Positions 17,661 to 25,918 of a stretch of DNA of 53,823 nucleotides are shown here, piece by piece (positions within the stretch are counted from its first letter, which is position 1; every line of letters starts with the position of its first letter). A program made the translations under genes and the position numbers. The notes under the pieces were generated by a model that was not told where the DNA came from, did no database searches, and worked only from the letters and a program-made list of their open reading frames with translations. Source of the stretch: DATFML01 sp964571225 (GTDB lineage: Bacteria; Pseudomonadota; Gammaproteobacteria; DATFLG01); assembly GCA_964571225.1 (NCBI GenBank), contig CAZNBB010000009.1, positions 1 to 53,823 on the forward strand, read 5' to 3'.

Positions 17661-18608
17661 ATGAAGGTTCTGGTCACCGGCAGTTCCGGGCATCTGGCAG
17701 CGGCCCTGCTGCCCCGGCTTTGCAACCATCCCGGCGTGCAAGCCGTTACCGGCCTGGACATCCGCCCAAGTCGGTTCAGTCATCCGCGCTTCAACGCTCT
17801 GCAGGCCGACGTGCGCAGCGCCCGCGTCGCAGAGGCGATGGAGGGGCAAGACACCCTCCTCCATCTCGCCTTCGTGGTGATGCGCGGTGAGCTGGGGCGG
17901 GCCCGCCACGACCGCGCCCTGATGGGCGACATCAACGTCAACGGCAGCCGCAACGTCTTCCAGGCGGCCGCGAGGGCGGGCGTGCAACGCCTCATTCATC
18001 TGTCCAGCGCGGCGGTCTACGGGGCGTGGCCCGACAACCCCGAACGGATAGACGAGAGCCGGCCCCTGAGGCCCAACCCGGGATTCGCCTACGGCGAAGA
18101 CAAGGTGGCGGTAGAGCGGGCCTTGGACACCATGGAGGCAAGCCACCCCCACATGGGGATCATCCGACTGCGACCCCATGCCATCCTCGGGCCCAACGCC
18201 CTGCCGCTGCTGCGCTTTCTGCTTCGACAGCCCACCTATCCGCGTCTGCCGGAACCCCAACCCCTGACCCAGTGCGTATGGGAAGACGATGTCGCCACGG
18301 CGGTGCTGCAGGCGCTGGACTCGGATGCCACGGGAGCCTTTAACCTGGCAGCCGAGCCGGCCGTGGCCTTTCGTGACCTGCAGCGCTACGGGCACCGCTG
18401 GGCCGTGCCGGTGCCGTTTGCGGTGGTGCGCACTCTGCTGCGCAGCCTGTGGCCCCTCACCGGAGCCGCCGGTGAGCCGGCGTGGGTGGAAGCGATGCGC
18501 TGGTCCCTGGCGCTGGACTGCAGCCGCGCACGGGACCAGCTTGCTTGGCAGCCGCGCCTGAGCGTGTATGATTGCGTCGATAGCATACGCAGTCGGTCCT
18601 CACCATGA
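17661..18608 (+). CDS. NAD-dependent epimerase/dehydratase (extended SDR)
   Basis: 315 aa. Nucleotide-binding motif VTGSSGHLAAALLPRL at residues 5-20, then LLHLAFVVM, the Ser-containing LIHLSSAAVYG and the catalytic FAYGEDKVAVE with Tyr-x3-Lys. These are features of extended short-chain dehydrogenases acting on nucleotide sugars or similar compounds. The substrate is unknown. The stop overlaps the next start as ATGA, so the 61-aa zinc protein is probably cotranslated. Confidence 0.86.
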   Translation: MKVLVTGSSGHLAAALLPRLCNHPGVQAVTGLDIRPSRFSHPRFNALQADVRSARVAEAMEGQDTLLHLAFVVMRGELGRARHDRALMGDINVNGSRNVFQAAARAGVQRLIHLSSAAVYGAWPDNPERIDESRPLRPNPGFAYGEDKVAVERALDTMEASHPHMGIIRLRPHAILGPNALPLLRFLLRQPTYPRLPEPQPLTQCVWEDDVATAVLQALDSDATGAFNLAAEPAVAFRDLQRYGHRWAVPVPFAVVRTLLRSLWPLTGAAGEPAWVEAMRWSLALDCSRARDQLAWQPRLSVYDCVDSIRSRSSP

Positions 18609-18790
18609 GCAATGTCGTTCCCTTCCGCCGTCCAAAAGCCAGCGAAAAGCACCAAGGCAACACGCTGTGCAAGCGTGGTTTCCATAAGTGGGAAGAGGTT
18701 CCCAGCACTCCGTTCGCGGTGAAGACCGGACGTCTGGTCACCCGCTATCGGTGCGCACGCTGTGGCGCCACCCGCGTCGAAACTACCTGA
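18605..18790 (+). CDS. Small putative zinc-binding protein, 61 aa
   Basis: A short basic protein starting MSNVVPFRRP. Four potential zinc ligands are Cys22 and His27 (CKRGFHKW) and Cys50/Cys53 (RCARCGATR), the pattern of a minimal zinc ribbon. It overlaps the SDR stop by four bases. I do not know a function; the spacing of C-x4-H and C-x2-C supports folding around one metal. Real coding is suggested by the overlap and by the clean zinc-ligand set. Confidence 0.72.
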   Translation: MSNVVPFRRPKASEKHQGNTLCKRGFHKWEEVPSTPFAVKTGRLVTRYRCARCGATRVETT

Positions 18791-18867
18791 CTGATGGCGT
18801 CAGCCCGTTTGCTTCCCGCCCGGCAACGCCCCTGGCCCCCAGGGTACAGACCCGCGACGGCCGAACC

Positions 18868-19845
18868 GTGCTGTTGAACCTGGTCGCGGTACTCGGCGGC
18901 CTGGCACTGCTGATGTGGGGTGCCGACCGCTTCGTGCTGGGCGCCGCCGCCAGCGCCCGCAATTGGGGCGTCTCGCCCCTCATCATCGGCCTGACCATCG
19001 TGGGATTCGGCACCTCCGCCCCGGAGATGGTGGTCTCGGCGGTGGCCGCCTGGCAGGGCAACACCGGCCTGGCCATCGGCAACGCGGTGGGATCGAACAT
19101 CGCCAACATCGGCCTGATCATCGGCGTCACCGCATTGATCGTCCCACTGCACGTGCACTCCGGCATCCTGAAGCGGGAGCTGCCGGTGCTGCTGGCGGTG
19201 ATGACGCTTTCCCTTCTGTTGCTGCTGAACGGCACGTTGGGACGACTGGACGGCATCATCCTGCTGTCGGTGCTCGCCGTACTGATCCTGTGGGTGACAC
19301 GCCTGGGTATCAACAACCGGGCTGCAGATCCCATGGTGAGCGAATACGCGGAGGAAATCCGCAGCGACCTGAGCACCCGGAACGCGCTGCTGTGGGTCGT
19401 GATCGGACTGGGCGTGCTGCTGGCCAGTTCCCGTCTGGTGGTCTGGGGGGCGGTGGGCATCGCCCAGACGTTCGGTGTCAGCGACCTGATCATCGGGCTC
19501 ACGATCGTGGCTCTCGGCACCAGCCTGCCGGAGCTTGCCGCGTCCGTTGCCAGCGCCCGCAAGGGCGAACACGACATTGCCATCGGCAACGTGATCGGGT
19601 CCAATATGTTCAACTTGCTCGCCGTGCTGGGACTGCCCGGCGTCATTCGACCGGGACCGGTGGATCCGGCGGTCCTGACGCGGGATTTTCCGGTCATGTT
19701 CGGGTTGACTATCGGGCTGTTCCTGATGGCCTACCGAATACGCACCCCCGGCCGCATCAACCGGCTCGAGGGAGCGATTCTGGTGGTGAGCTATCTCGGC
19801 TACCAGCTCTTACTGTATTGTTCGGCCCGCGGCTGCGGCCCGTGA
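18868..19845 (+). CDS. yrbG: Calcium/sodium antiporter, YrbG-like (CaCA family)
   Basis: 325 aa from the GTG at 18868, matching the family length; the open frame extends 60 codons upstream through the zinc-protein gene in another phase. About ten membrane helices in two inverted halves, each with an alpha-repeat: GFGTSAPEMVVS with GNAVGSNIANIGL, and ALGTSLPELAAS with GNVIGSNMFNLL. The conserved acidic residues and GSN motifs bind the cation. Located upstream of kdsD, as in E. coli and many relatives. Confidence 0.9.
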   Translation: MLLNLVAVLGGLALLMWGADRFVLGAAASARNWGVSPLIIGLTIVGFGTSAPEMVVSAVAAWQGNTGLAIGNAVGSNIANIGLIIGVTALIVPLHVHSGILKRELPVLLAVMTLSLLLLLNGTLGRLDGIILLSVLAVLILWVTRLGINNRAADPMVSEYAEEIRSDLSTRNALLWVVIGLGVLLASSRLVVWGAVGIAQTFGVSDLIIGLTIVALGTSLPELAASVASARKGEHDIAIGNVIGSNMFNLLAVLGLPGVIRPGPVDPAVLTRDFPVMFGLTIGLFLMAYRIRTPGRINRLEGAILVVSYLGYQLLLYCSARGCGP

Positions 19846-19945
19846 CGCCGCGGCTACCGGACACCCTGTCGGGCGCTGTCGCAGCAGGCCCGCGGGCCGA
19901 TCTCGCCGACCTCGGCGCGCGTCCCCACATCGGGAACCACAGATA

Positions 19946-20971
19946 ATGGCTTCGACACCCAAAGCACGGTCTGCCGGCACCACTCCCCCGGGCGAGGCCG
20001 CCCATGGGGACCGGCTGCGCGACCTCGGTCTGGCGGTGATTCGCACCGAGGCGGCGGCAGTGGCCGCCCTGGCGGAACGCATCGACGAACGGTTCCTCGC
20101 CGCCTGCCACCACATGCTGAACTGCCAGGGACGGGTGGTGGTTATCGGAATGGGCAAATCGGGGCATGTCGGTGGCAAGATCGCCGCCACCCTGGCCAGC
20201 ACCGGGACCCCCGCCTTTTTCGTCCACCCCGGGGAAGCCAGCCACGGCGACATGGGGATGGTCACCGCCAAGGATGTGGTGCTGGCCCTGTCGAACTCGG
20301 GGGAAACCGACGAGATCGTCACCCTGCTGCCGCTGATCAAACGACTGGGGGTTCCCCTGATCGCCCTCACCGGCCGTCCCGACTCCACGCTGGCGCGGGC
20401 CGCCACCGTGCACATCGATGTCGGCGTGGAGAAGGAAGCCTGCCCCCTGGGGCTGGCGCCGACGTCCAGCACCACTGCGGCCCTAGCCATGGGCGATGCA
20501 CTGGCGGTGGCACTGCTGGAATCCCGGGGCTTCACGGCCCAGGACTTCGCCCTGGCCCATCCGGGCGGCGCGCTGGGGCGCCGACTGCTACTGCGCATCG
20601 ATGACCTCATGCACACCGGCGAGCGCATTCCCCGGGTAGGGGAAGACACGCCGTTGAGCGGAGCCCTGGTGGAGATGAGCCGCAAGGGCCTGGGCATGAC
20701 CGCCGTGGTCGACCAGGCCGGATGTGTGGTCGGCGTCTTCACCGACGGCGATCTGCGCCGCGCCATCGACCGCGAAATCGACGTACACAGGACGCCAATC
20801 AGCAGCGTCATGACCCGCGGCGGCAAGACCGTACAAGCCGGAATGCTCGCCGCCGAAGCCCTGCGCATCATGGAAGAAGGCAAGATCAATGCCTTGCTGG
20901 TGGTCAACGACGACCGCCGACTGGTGGGTGCCCTGAACATGCACGACCTGTTGCGCGCCGGGGTGGTGTGA
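19946..20971 (+). CDS. kdsD: Arabinose-5-phosphate isomerase
   Basis: 341 aa. Makes D-arabinose 5-phosphate from ribulose 5-phosphate, the first step to the LPS sugar Kdo. SIS domain (about 45-180) with VVIGMGKSGHVGGKIAATLASTGTP and ALSNSGETDEIV, then two CBS domains (about 210-335). Conserved HPGEASHGDMGM is present. There are 85 bases between it and kdsC. Confidence 0.96.
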   Translation: MASTPKARSAGTTPPGEAAHGDRLRDLGLAVIRTEAAAVAALAERIDERFLAACHHMLNCQGRVVVIGMGKSGHVGGKIAATLASTGTPAFFVHPGEASHGDMGMVTAKDVVLALSNSGETDEIVTLLPLIKRLGVPLIALTGRPDSTLARAATVHIDVGVEKEACPLGLAPTSSTTAALAMGDALAVALLESRGFTAQDFALAHPGGALGRRLLLRIDDLMHTGERIPRVGEDTPLSGALVEMSRKGLGMTAVVDQAGCVVGVFTDGDLRRAIDREIDVHRTPISSVMTRGGKTVQAGMLAAEALRIMEEGKINALLVVNDDRRLVGALNMHDLLRAGVV

Positions 20972-21056
20972 TGACGATGACCACCTCTGCTGCATCTGCC
21001 CCATCCCGGCATGCCGTTGCCGGCACGTTCGCCGCGCGGCCCATGGAGACCCCGGA

Positions 21057-21578
21057 ATGAAAGACATCCTGGCCCGCGCGGCCCGCATCCGGCTGCTGAT
21101 TTTCGACGTGGACGGGGTGCTCACCGATGGCAGTCTGTATCTGGGCGACGACGGCCAGGAGTACAAGGCATTCCATTCCCGGGACGGCCATGGCATCAAG
21201 ATGCTGCAGGCCAACGGAGTACAGGCGGCCGTGATCACCGGCCGCACGTCCCAGGTCGTGATACACCGGATGGATAATCTGGGCATCAAACATGTCTACC
21301 AGGGTCAGGAGGACAAGCGCGTCGCGCTGGACGACCTGCTCACCCGCCTGTCGGTGTCCAGCGACGAAGCGGCCTACGTCGGCGACGACGTCGTCGATCT
21401 GCCGGCCATGCGCCGGGTGGGGCTGGCGATCGCGGTGCAGGACGCCCATCCGGCGGTGAAGCGCCATGCCCACTGGCAGACCCCCAGCCCGGGCGGACGG
21501 GGCGCGGCCCGCGACGTCTGCGAACTGTTGCTCGAAGCCCAGGGTAAATTGGAAAGCGAACTGGAAAAGTATCTTTGA
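21057..21578 (+). CDS. kdsC: 3-deoxy-manno-octulosonate-8-phosphate phosphatase
   Basis: 173 aa. A small HAD-family tetrameric phosphatase that releases Kdo from Kdo-8-phosphate. Catalytic LIFDVDGVLTDG (Asp17 nucleophile, Asp19), motif II in AAVITGRTSQVV, and the metal-binding YVGDDVVDLPAM. No cap domain, as expected for the family. Its stop overlaps the lptC start as TTGA. Confidence 0.97.
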   Translation: MKDILARAARIRLLIFDVDGVLTDGSLYLGDDGQEYKAFHSRDGHGIKMLQANGVQAAVITGRTSQVVIHRMDNLGIKHVYQGQEDKRVALDDLLTRLSVSSDEAAYVGDDVVDLPAMRRVGLAIAVQDAHPAVKRHAHWQTPSPGGRGAARDVCELLLEAQGKLESELEKYL

Positions 21579-22153
21579 TCTCCATCCGCAGCGCCGTCAT
21601 CGGACTCGCTTTGAGTCTCAGCGCGGGCCTGAGTTGGTGGCTCTACGCCCAACTGCAATCCACCACCCAGCCGACTGCTCTCGCGCCGCGGCACGTGGTG
21701 GACTATTACGCGGAGAATTTCACCGCCACCGCCATGGACGACCACGGCAAACCGCGCCATCGCCTGGAGGCGGCCAAACTGGTGCACTACATGGACGACG
21801 ACACCTCCAAGCTCACCCAGCCGCGGCTGCAGGTGTTCGAACCGGGCACTCCGCCCTGGCGCGTGCGCGCCGATGTCGGCTGGCTGTCCTCCCAGGGTAA
21901 AACGGTCCGGTTGGAGGATGATGTGCAGATACACCGCAGCGCCGGCCCCCATACGCGGCCCCTGGACGCCTATACGACCTGGCTGCTGGTCCGTCCGGAC
22001 GACGGCTACGCGGAAACCAATCGACCGATCCGCACCGTCAGCGCCGGGGTTGAGGTAGAATCCGTCGGCATGCAGGCCTACCTCGACCAGAACCGACTCA
22101 AACTGCTGTCCGCCGTGCGGGGCACCTATGACCAGCAGAAATCTCGCCGCTAG
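21575..22153 (+). CDS. lptC: LptC, inner-membrane LPS export bridge subunit
   Basis: 192 aa. A single N-terminal membrane helix (about 5-22) then a periplasmic beta-jellyroll (about 40-185: YYAENFTATAMDDHGKPRHRLEAAKLVHY..., VESVGMQAYL). LptC receives LPS from LptBFG and passes it to LptA. The start is a TTG overlapping the kdsC stop, preceded by GGAAAAG; no ATG or GTG is available before the membrane helix. It overlaps lptA by 26 bases. Confidence 0.92.
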   Translation: MISIRSAVIGLALSLSAGLSWWLYAQLQSTTQPTALAPRHVVDYYAENFTATAMDDHGKPRHRLEAAKLVHYMDDDTSKLTQPRLQVFEPGTPPWRVRADVGWLSSQGKTVRLEDDVQIHRSAGPHTRPLDAYTTWLLVRPDDGYAETNRPIRTVSAGVEVESVGMQAYLDQNRLKLLSAVRGTYDQQKSRR

Positions 22154-22658
22154 CGCGGCGGGCGCCGTGCTGTGCATGGCGCTGGCGGGCCCGGCGGCGA
22201 TGCCCGCCTGGGGGCTGTCCTCGGATAGCCGGCAACCCATTCATCTGGCCGCCGACCGGGCCGACATCAACCGCAAGACAGGTATCAGCGTGTATACCGG
22301 CGACGTGAAGGTCACGCGCGGCACCATGCGCATGACCGGCGACAAGCTGACGGTGTACACCGACAAGGACGGGCAAGTGCAGAAGATGGTGGCGGTGGGC
22401 AAGCCGGCCACCTACCGGCAACTGCCCGACAACAAGAAGCAGTACCTCAAGGGCGAGGGACAGACGATCGAGTACTACGCCGGCCAGAACCGGGTGGTGC
22501 TGCTCGACCGGGCGCGCGTATGGCAGGGCGGCAACACCTTCCGGAGCAACCGGATCGTATACAGTATCGCCAACGACGTCGTGAACGCCGGTGCCGCCAG
22601 CGGCAAGGACCGGGTGCATATCACCATCCCCCCCACCAAGAACACCGACAGCCACTGA
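22128..22658 (+). CDS. lptA: LptA, periplasmic LPS transport bridge protein
   Basis: 176 aa with a signal peptide (residues 1 to about 29, ending near AMPAWG). The OstA/LptA-like domain begins at QPIHLAADRADINRKTGISVYTGDVKVTRG, the usual opening of the beta-jellyroll that stacks into the periplasmic LPS bridge. The start lies inside the last codons of lptC. LptB follows four bases after its stop. Confidence 0.94.
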   Translation: MTSRNLAASAAGAVLCMALAGPAAMPAWGLSSDSRQPIHLAADRADINRKTGISVYTGDVKVTRGTMRMTGDKLTVYTDKDGQVQKMVAVGKPATYRQLPDNKKQYLKGEGQTIEYYAGQNRVVLLDRARVWQGGNTFRSNRIVYSIANDVVNAGAASGKDRVHITIPPTKNTDSH

Positions 22659-22662
22659 ATTC

Positions 22663-23388
22663 ATGAGCCTGCTCAGTACCCGTCACCTGGCCAAGCATTA
22701 CAGCGGCCGAGCCGTGGTCGGCGACGTCTCGATGCAGGTGGGCAGCGGCGAGGTGGTAGGCCTGCTGGGCCCCAATGGCGCCGGCAAGACCACCTGTTTT
22801 TACATGATCGTCGGGCTGGTGTCCTGCGATCAGGGCGAAATCCGCCTGGACGACGAGGATCTGACCGCCCGACCCATGCATGTCCGGGCCCGCCGCGGAC
22901 TGGGCTACCTGCCCCAGGAGCCGTCGGTGTTCCGCAAGCTGACGGTGGCGGAAAACGTGTTGGCCATCCTGGAGACCCGTAAGGACCTGGGTAAAGGCGC
23001 CCGTCAGCGGATGCTCGACGACCTGCTCCAGGAACTGCACATCAGCCATCTGCGGGACCAGCCCGGCATCAGCCTTTCAGGAGGCGAGCGCCGCCGGGTG
23101 GAAATCGCCCGCGCCCTGGCCACCGCCCCCCGCTTCATGCTGCTGGACGAGCCGTTCGCCGGGGTGGACCCGATCTCCGTGGTGGACATCCAGCGTATCG
23201 TGGAGCACCTGTGCGAACGGGATATCGGCGTGCTGATAACCGACCATAACGTACGGGAGACATTGGGAATTTGCCAGCGCGCCTATATACTGAACGAGGG
23301 ACGGGTAATCGCCGAAGGCGCTCCTCAAGCCGTCCTGCAGAATCAACAGGTACGAGAAGTGTATCTGGGCCATGACTTCCGGCTGTAG
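22663..23388 (+). CDS. lptB: LptB, ATPase of the LPS exporter
   Basis: 241 aa. Walker A GLLGPNGAGKTT (33-44), GYLPQEPSVFRKLTVAENV (Q-loop), LSGGERRRVEIARAL, Walker B FMLLDEPFAGVDPISV and VLITDHNVRETLGI. Powers extraction of LPS by LptFG. The start at 22663 lies just after lptA; the frame is open earlier but only in lptA's shadow. lptFG are not in this window. Confidence 0.97.
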   Translation: MSLLSTRHLAKHYSGRAVVGDVSMQVGSGEVVGLLGPNGAGKTTCFYMIVGLVSCDQGEIRLDDEDLTARPMHVRARRGLGYLPQEPSVFRKLTVAENVLAILETRKDLGKGARQRMLDDLLQELHISHLRDQPGISLSGGERRRVEIARALATAPRFMLLDEPFAGVDPISVVDIQRIVEHLCERDIGVLITDHNVRETLGICQRAYILNEGRVIAEGAPQAVLQNQQVREVYLGHDFRL

Positions 23389-23414
23389 CAAATGCCTGTC
23401 CATGGTAGCTGCAA

Positions 23415-23430
23415 TGGCATGATAAGTGCA
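23415..23430 (+). promoter_or_regulatory. Sigma-54 (-24/-12) type promoter candidate upstream of rpoN
   Basis: TGGCATGATAAGTGCA matches the sigma-54 consensus TGGCACG-N4-TTGCW at 10 of 12 defined positions. The invariant GG (23416-23417) and GC (23428-23429) have the correct spacing. Transcription would start near 23441, giving a 5' leader of about 37 bases before the rpoN ATG at 23478. This would suggest autogenous control of sigma-54. No enhancer-binding site was identified. Confidence 0.5.
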
Positions 23431-23477
23431 GTACCATGCAATTTTGGGTCCGCAGCGATGACCGACCGAAGACATCT

Positions 23478-24947
23478 ATGAAGCCATCCATCCAGCTACG
23501 TTTAGGGCAGCACCTGACCATGACGCCCCAGCTGCAGCAGGCGATCCGCCTGTTGCAGCTGTCCACCATCGAGCTGCAGCTCGAGGTGCAACAGGCGCTG
23601 GACTCCAACCTCATGCTCGAAGCCGTCGAGGGGGACGGTACCGATGAGACCGCCGAAGGTACGGAAGAAACCCGCGTCAACGGCACCGACGTGGAGACGG
23701 CGGAGAAACCCGAGCCCACCAGCGCCAGCACTGAAACGATTCCCGACGAGCTGCCTGTGGACAGCGCCTGGGATGACATCTACGACGCCGGTATCGGCGG
23801 TTCGGCGCCCGCTCCCGATTCGGACAACCGCGACTATTTCGAAACCCACAATGCCGGCGGCGAGACCCTCCACGAACATCTGCTCTGGCAGATGGGGCTG
23901 ACCCCGTTCAGCGAGACCGACCAGGCCATCGCGGCTGCGATCATCGACTCGATCAGCGATGACGGCTACCTGACCGCCCCGGTTGAAGAGATCCACCAGG
24001 GCCTGGCGGAAGAACTGGAAGTGGAGCTGGATGAAGTGGAGGCGGTCCTGCACCGCATACAGCACTTCGATCCCATCGGCGTAGGCGCACGTCATCCCGG
24101 CGAATGCCTGCACATCCAGCTCCAGCAGTTCGATCCGTCCACCCCCTGGCTGGAACAGGCCCGCACCCTGGTGGACGAATATCTGGATGTGCTGGCGGCG
24201 CGCGATTACAACCAGTTGATGCGGCGTCTCAAACTGACCGAATCGGAACTGCAGCAGGTCATTGTCCTCATCCAGTCGCTCAATCCCCGCCCCGGTTCGC
24301 AGATCGCCCCAAGTACCGCCCAGTACGTGATCCCGGACGTGATCGTGAGCAAACGCAACGGCACCTGGCGCGTGGAGCTCAACCCGGAAGCCGCACCACG
24401 GGTTCGGATCAACACCAAGTACGCCGACCTGATCCGACGCGCCGACAGCAGCGACGACAACACCTACCTGAAGAACCATCTGCAGGAGGCCCGATGGTTT
24501 CTCAAGAGCCTGCAGAGCCGCAACGAGACGCTGCTGAAGGTGGCCACCTGCATCGTGGAGCAGCAACGCGGCTTTCTTGAGTACGGCGACGAGGCAATGA
24601 AGCCCCTGGTGCTGCGGGACGTAGCCGAATCCGTGGGCATGCACGAGTCGACCATCTCGCGGGTGACCACCCAGAAATACATGTACACTCCGCGCGGCAT
24701 TTACGAATTCAAGTACTTCTTCTCCAGCCACGTCGGCACCGCCGACGGCGGCGAATGCTCCGCCACCGCGATCCGCGCCATGATCAAGAAGCTGGTCGCC
24801 TCCGAGACACCCGCCAAGCCCTTGAGCGACAGCAAGATTGCCCAATTGCTGGCCGATGAGGGCATCAAGGTCGCGCGCCGCACCATAGCGAAGTATCGCG
24901 AAGCCTTGGCGATTCCACCGTCCAACGAGCGCAAGCGCCTCGCCTGA
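23478..24947 (+). CDS. rpoN: RNA polymerase sigma-54 factor
   Basis: 489 aa. Region I is glutamine/leucine-rich (LRLGQHLTMTPQLQQAIRLLQLSTIELQ), followed by an acidic linker, the core-binding domain (about 105-300), the helix-turn-helix (RDVAESVGMHESTISRVTTQKYM) and the RpoN box ARRTIAKYREAL near the end. Directs transcription from -24/-12 promoters with enhancer-binding ATPases. The start MKPSIQLRLGQ at 23478 is standard; an upstream in-frame ATG at 23436 would lie inside or before the predicted leader. Confidence 0.97.
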   Translation: MKPSIQLRLGQHLTMTPQLQQAIRLLQLSTIELQLEVQQALDSNLMLEAVEGDGTDETAEGTEETRVNGTDVETAEKPEPTSASTETIPDELPVDSAWDDIYDAGIGGSAPAPDSDNRDYFETHNAGGETLHEHLLWQMGLTPFSETDQAIAAAIIDSISDDGYLTAPVEEIHQGLAEELEVELDEVEAVLHRIQHFDPIGVGARHPGECLHIQLQQFDPSTPWLEQARTLVDEYLDVLAARDYNQLMRRLKLTESELQQVIVLIQSLNPRPGSQIAPSTAQYVIPDVIVSKRNGTWRVELNPEAAPRVRINTKYADLIRRADSSDDNTYLKNHLQEARWFLKSLQSRNETLLKVATCIVEQQRGFLEYGDEAMKPLVLRDVAESVGMHESTISRVTTQKYMYTPRGIYEFKYFFSSHVGTADGGECSATAIRAMIKKLVASETPAKPLSDSKIAQLLADEGIKVARRTIAKYREALAIPPSNERKRLA

Positions 24948-24980
24948 TGCATCCCGGCAGGGCGTTCGCCCCCTCCCGTC

Positions 24981-24996
24981 AGGAATCTAGGAATCT
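24981..24996. repeat. Perfect 8-bp tandem duplication in the rpoN-hpf gap
   Basis: AGGAATCT is repeated twice back to back in the 127-bp region between rpoN and hpf. The region otherwise holds the hpf ribosome site (AGAGGAAC before the ATG at 25075) and a moderately AT-rich stretch around CTTATCATCC. Too short to interpret. Confidence 0.35.
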
Positions 24997-25074
24997 GCAG
25001 GCGCTTTCCCTTATCATCCGCAAATCCCCCATGAACGACGGTAAATTCGAGGGGCAGACAAGAGGAACTTCATC

Positions 25075-25398
25075 ATGCAACTGACTGTCACCGGACATCA
25101 TGTCGATATCACGCCCGCGCTGCGGGACTACGTGACCGGCAAAATGGAGCGGGTGGAACGCCATTTCGACAATGTCACGGACATTCATGTGGTGCTGGCC
25201 GTGGAGAAGCTGCGTCATCAGGCTCAGGCGACGGTCCATACCGGCGGCGGCAATCTGCATGCCGAAGCCACCGAGGCGGACATGTACGCCGCCATCGACT
25301 CGCTGGTGGACAAGCTGGACCGACAGGTCAAGAAACACAAAGAGAAGACGACGGACCATCACCGCAGCGAAGGGTCTCTGAAGAACCAATCGGTGTAA
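25075..25398 (+). CDS. hpf: Ribosome hibernation promoting factor, short form
   Basis: 107 aa. Binds the 30S decoding region and promotes 100S ribosome dimers in stationary phase. The family fold reads MQLTVTGHHVDITPALRDYVTGKMERVERHFDNV and VHTGGGNLHAEATEADMYAAIDSLVDKLDRQVKKHKEK. It lacks the C-terminal dimerisation domain of long HPF, so it is the gammaproteobacterial short type. The position right after rpoN is conserved. An AGAGGAAC ribosome site precedes it. Confidence 0.95.
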   Translation: MQLTVTGHHVDITPALRDYVTGKMERVERHFDNVTDIHVVLAVEKLRHQAQATVHTGGGNLHAEATEADMYAAIDSLVDKLDRQVKKHKEKTTDHHRSEGSLKNQSV

Positions 25399-25410
25399 CC
25401 CAACGGCAGC

Positions 25411-25434
25411 GCGCCCGGGCCGGGGCCCGGGCGC
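25411..25434 (+). terminator. GC hairpin between hpf and ptsN
   Basis: A perfect 10-bp stem GCGCCCGGGC / GCCCGGGCGC with a 4-nt CGGG loop sits 12 bases after the hpf stop and 13 bases before the ptsN start. No U-run follows. It may be an attenuator, a processing site, or a stabiliser of the hpf mRNA; it could also occlude the ptsN ribosome site. Confidence 0.45.
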
Positions 25435-25447
25435 CCGGTAGCATACC

Positions 25448-25918
25448 ATGCGCATCTTCGATCTGATCGCTCCCAACAGGATCGCTTGTTGCCTGCGGAG
25501 CACGAGCAAGAAACGCGTCCTCGAACAGATCAGCGGACTGCTCGCCGAAAGCGCGCCCGGCCTCACGGAGAGCGGCATATTCGACAGCCTCGTGAACCGG
25601 GAGCGACTCGGCAGCACCGGGCTGGGACACGGCGTGGCAATCCCCCACGGACGTATGGCAGGGCTTGATCGGCCCATCGGCGCCTTCATACGCCTTGCCC
25701 ACGGGGTAGACTTCGACGCGCCCGACAATGAGCCTGTGGATCTGGTCTTCGCCCTGCTGGTGCCCGAAGAGTCCACGGACGCGCATCTGCAGCTGCTGGC
25801 GCAACTCGCCGAGATGTTCAGCGACCTCACCCTCTGTTCGCGGCTGCGACAGACCACCAACGACGACGAACTCTTCGCGCTGATCCAGCATTGGAAATCC
25901 CAGCGCGAACTGGCATGA
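25448..25918 (+). CDS. ptsN: PTS IIA-Ntr regulatory protein
   Basis: 156 aa. EIIA-Ntr is the end acceptor of the nitrogen-related phosphotransfer chain and regulates partners such as potassium transport and kinases rather than sugar uptake. Phosphorylation motif GHGVAIPHGRM places the active His at residue 67. N-terminal MRIFDLIAPNRIACCLRSTSKKRVLEQI is typical. The stop overlaps the HPr kinase start as ATGA. Confidence 0.95.
   Translation: MRIFDLIAPNRIACCLRSTSKKRVLEQISGLLAESAPGLTESGIFDSLVNRERLGSTGLGHGVAIPHGRMAGLDRPIGAFIRLAHGVDFDAPDNEPVDLVFALLVPEESTDAHLQLLAQLAEMFSDLTLCSRLRQTTNDDELFALIQHWKSQRELA

Noticed and set aside
16509..18395. 628-codon minus-strand frame opposite the LLM oxidoreductase and SDR genes
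   Set aside because: The plus-strand genes carry conserved motifs (EHHF, YxxxK). The antisense product is His/Gln/Gly-rich without domains, typical of a GC-driven shadow.
19887..19898. 12-bp palindrome GGCCCGCGGGCC before kdsD
   Set aside because: All-G/C palindromes of this length are expected in such sequence, and no promoter elements adjoin it.
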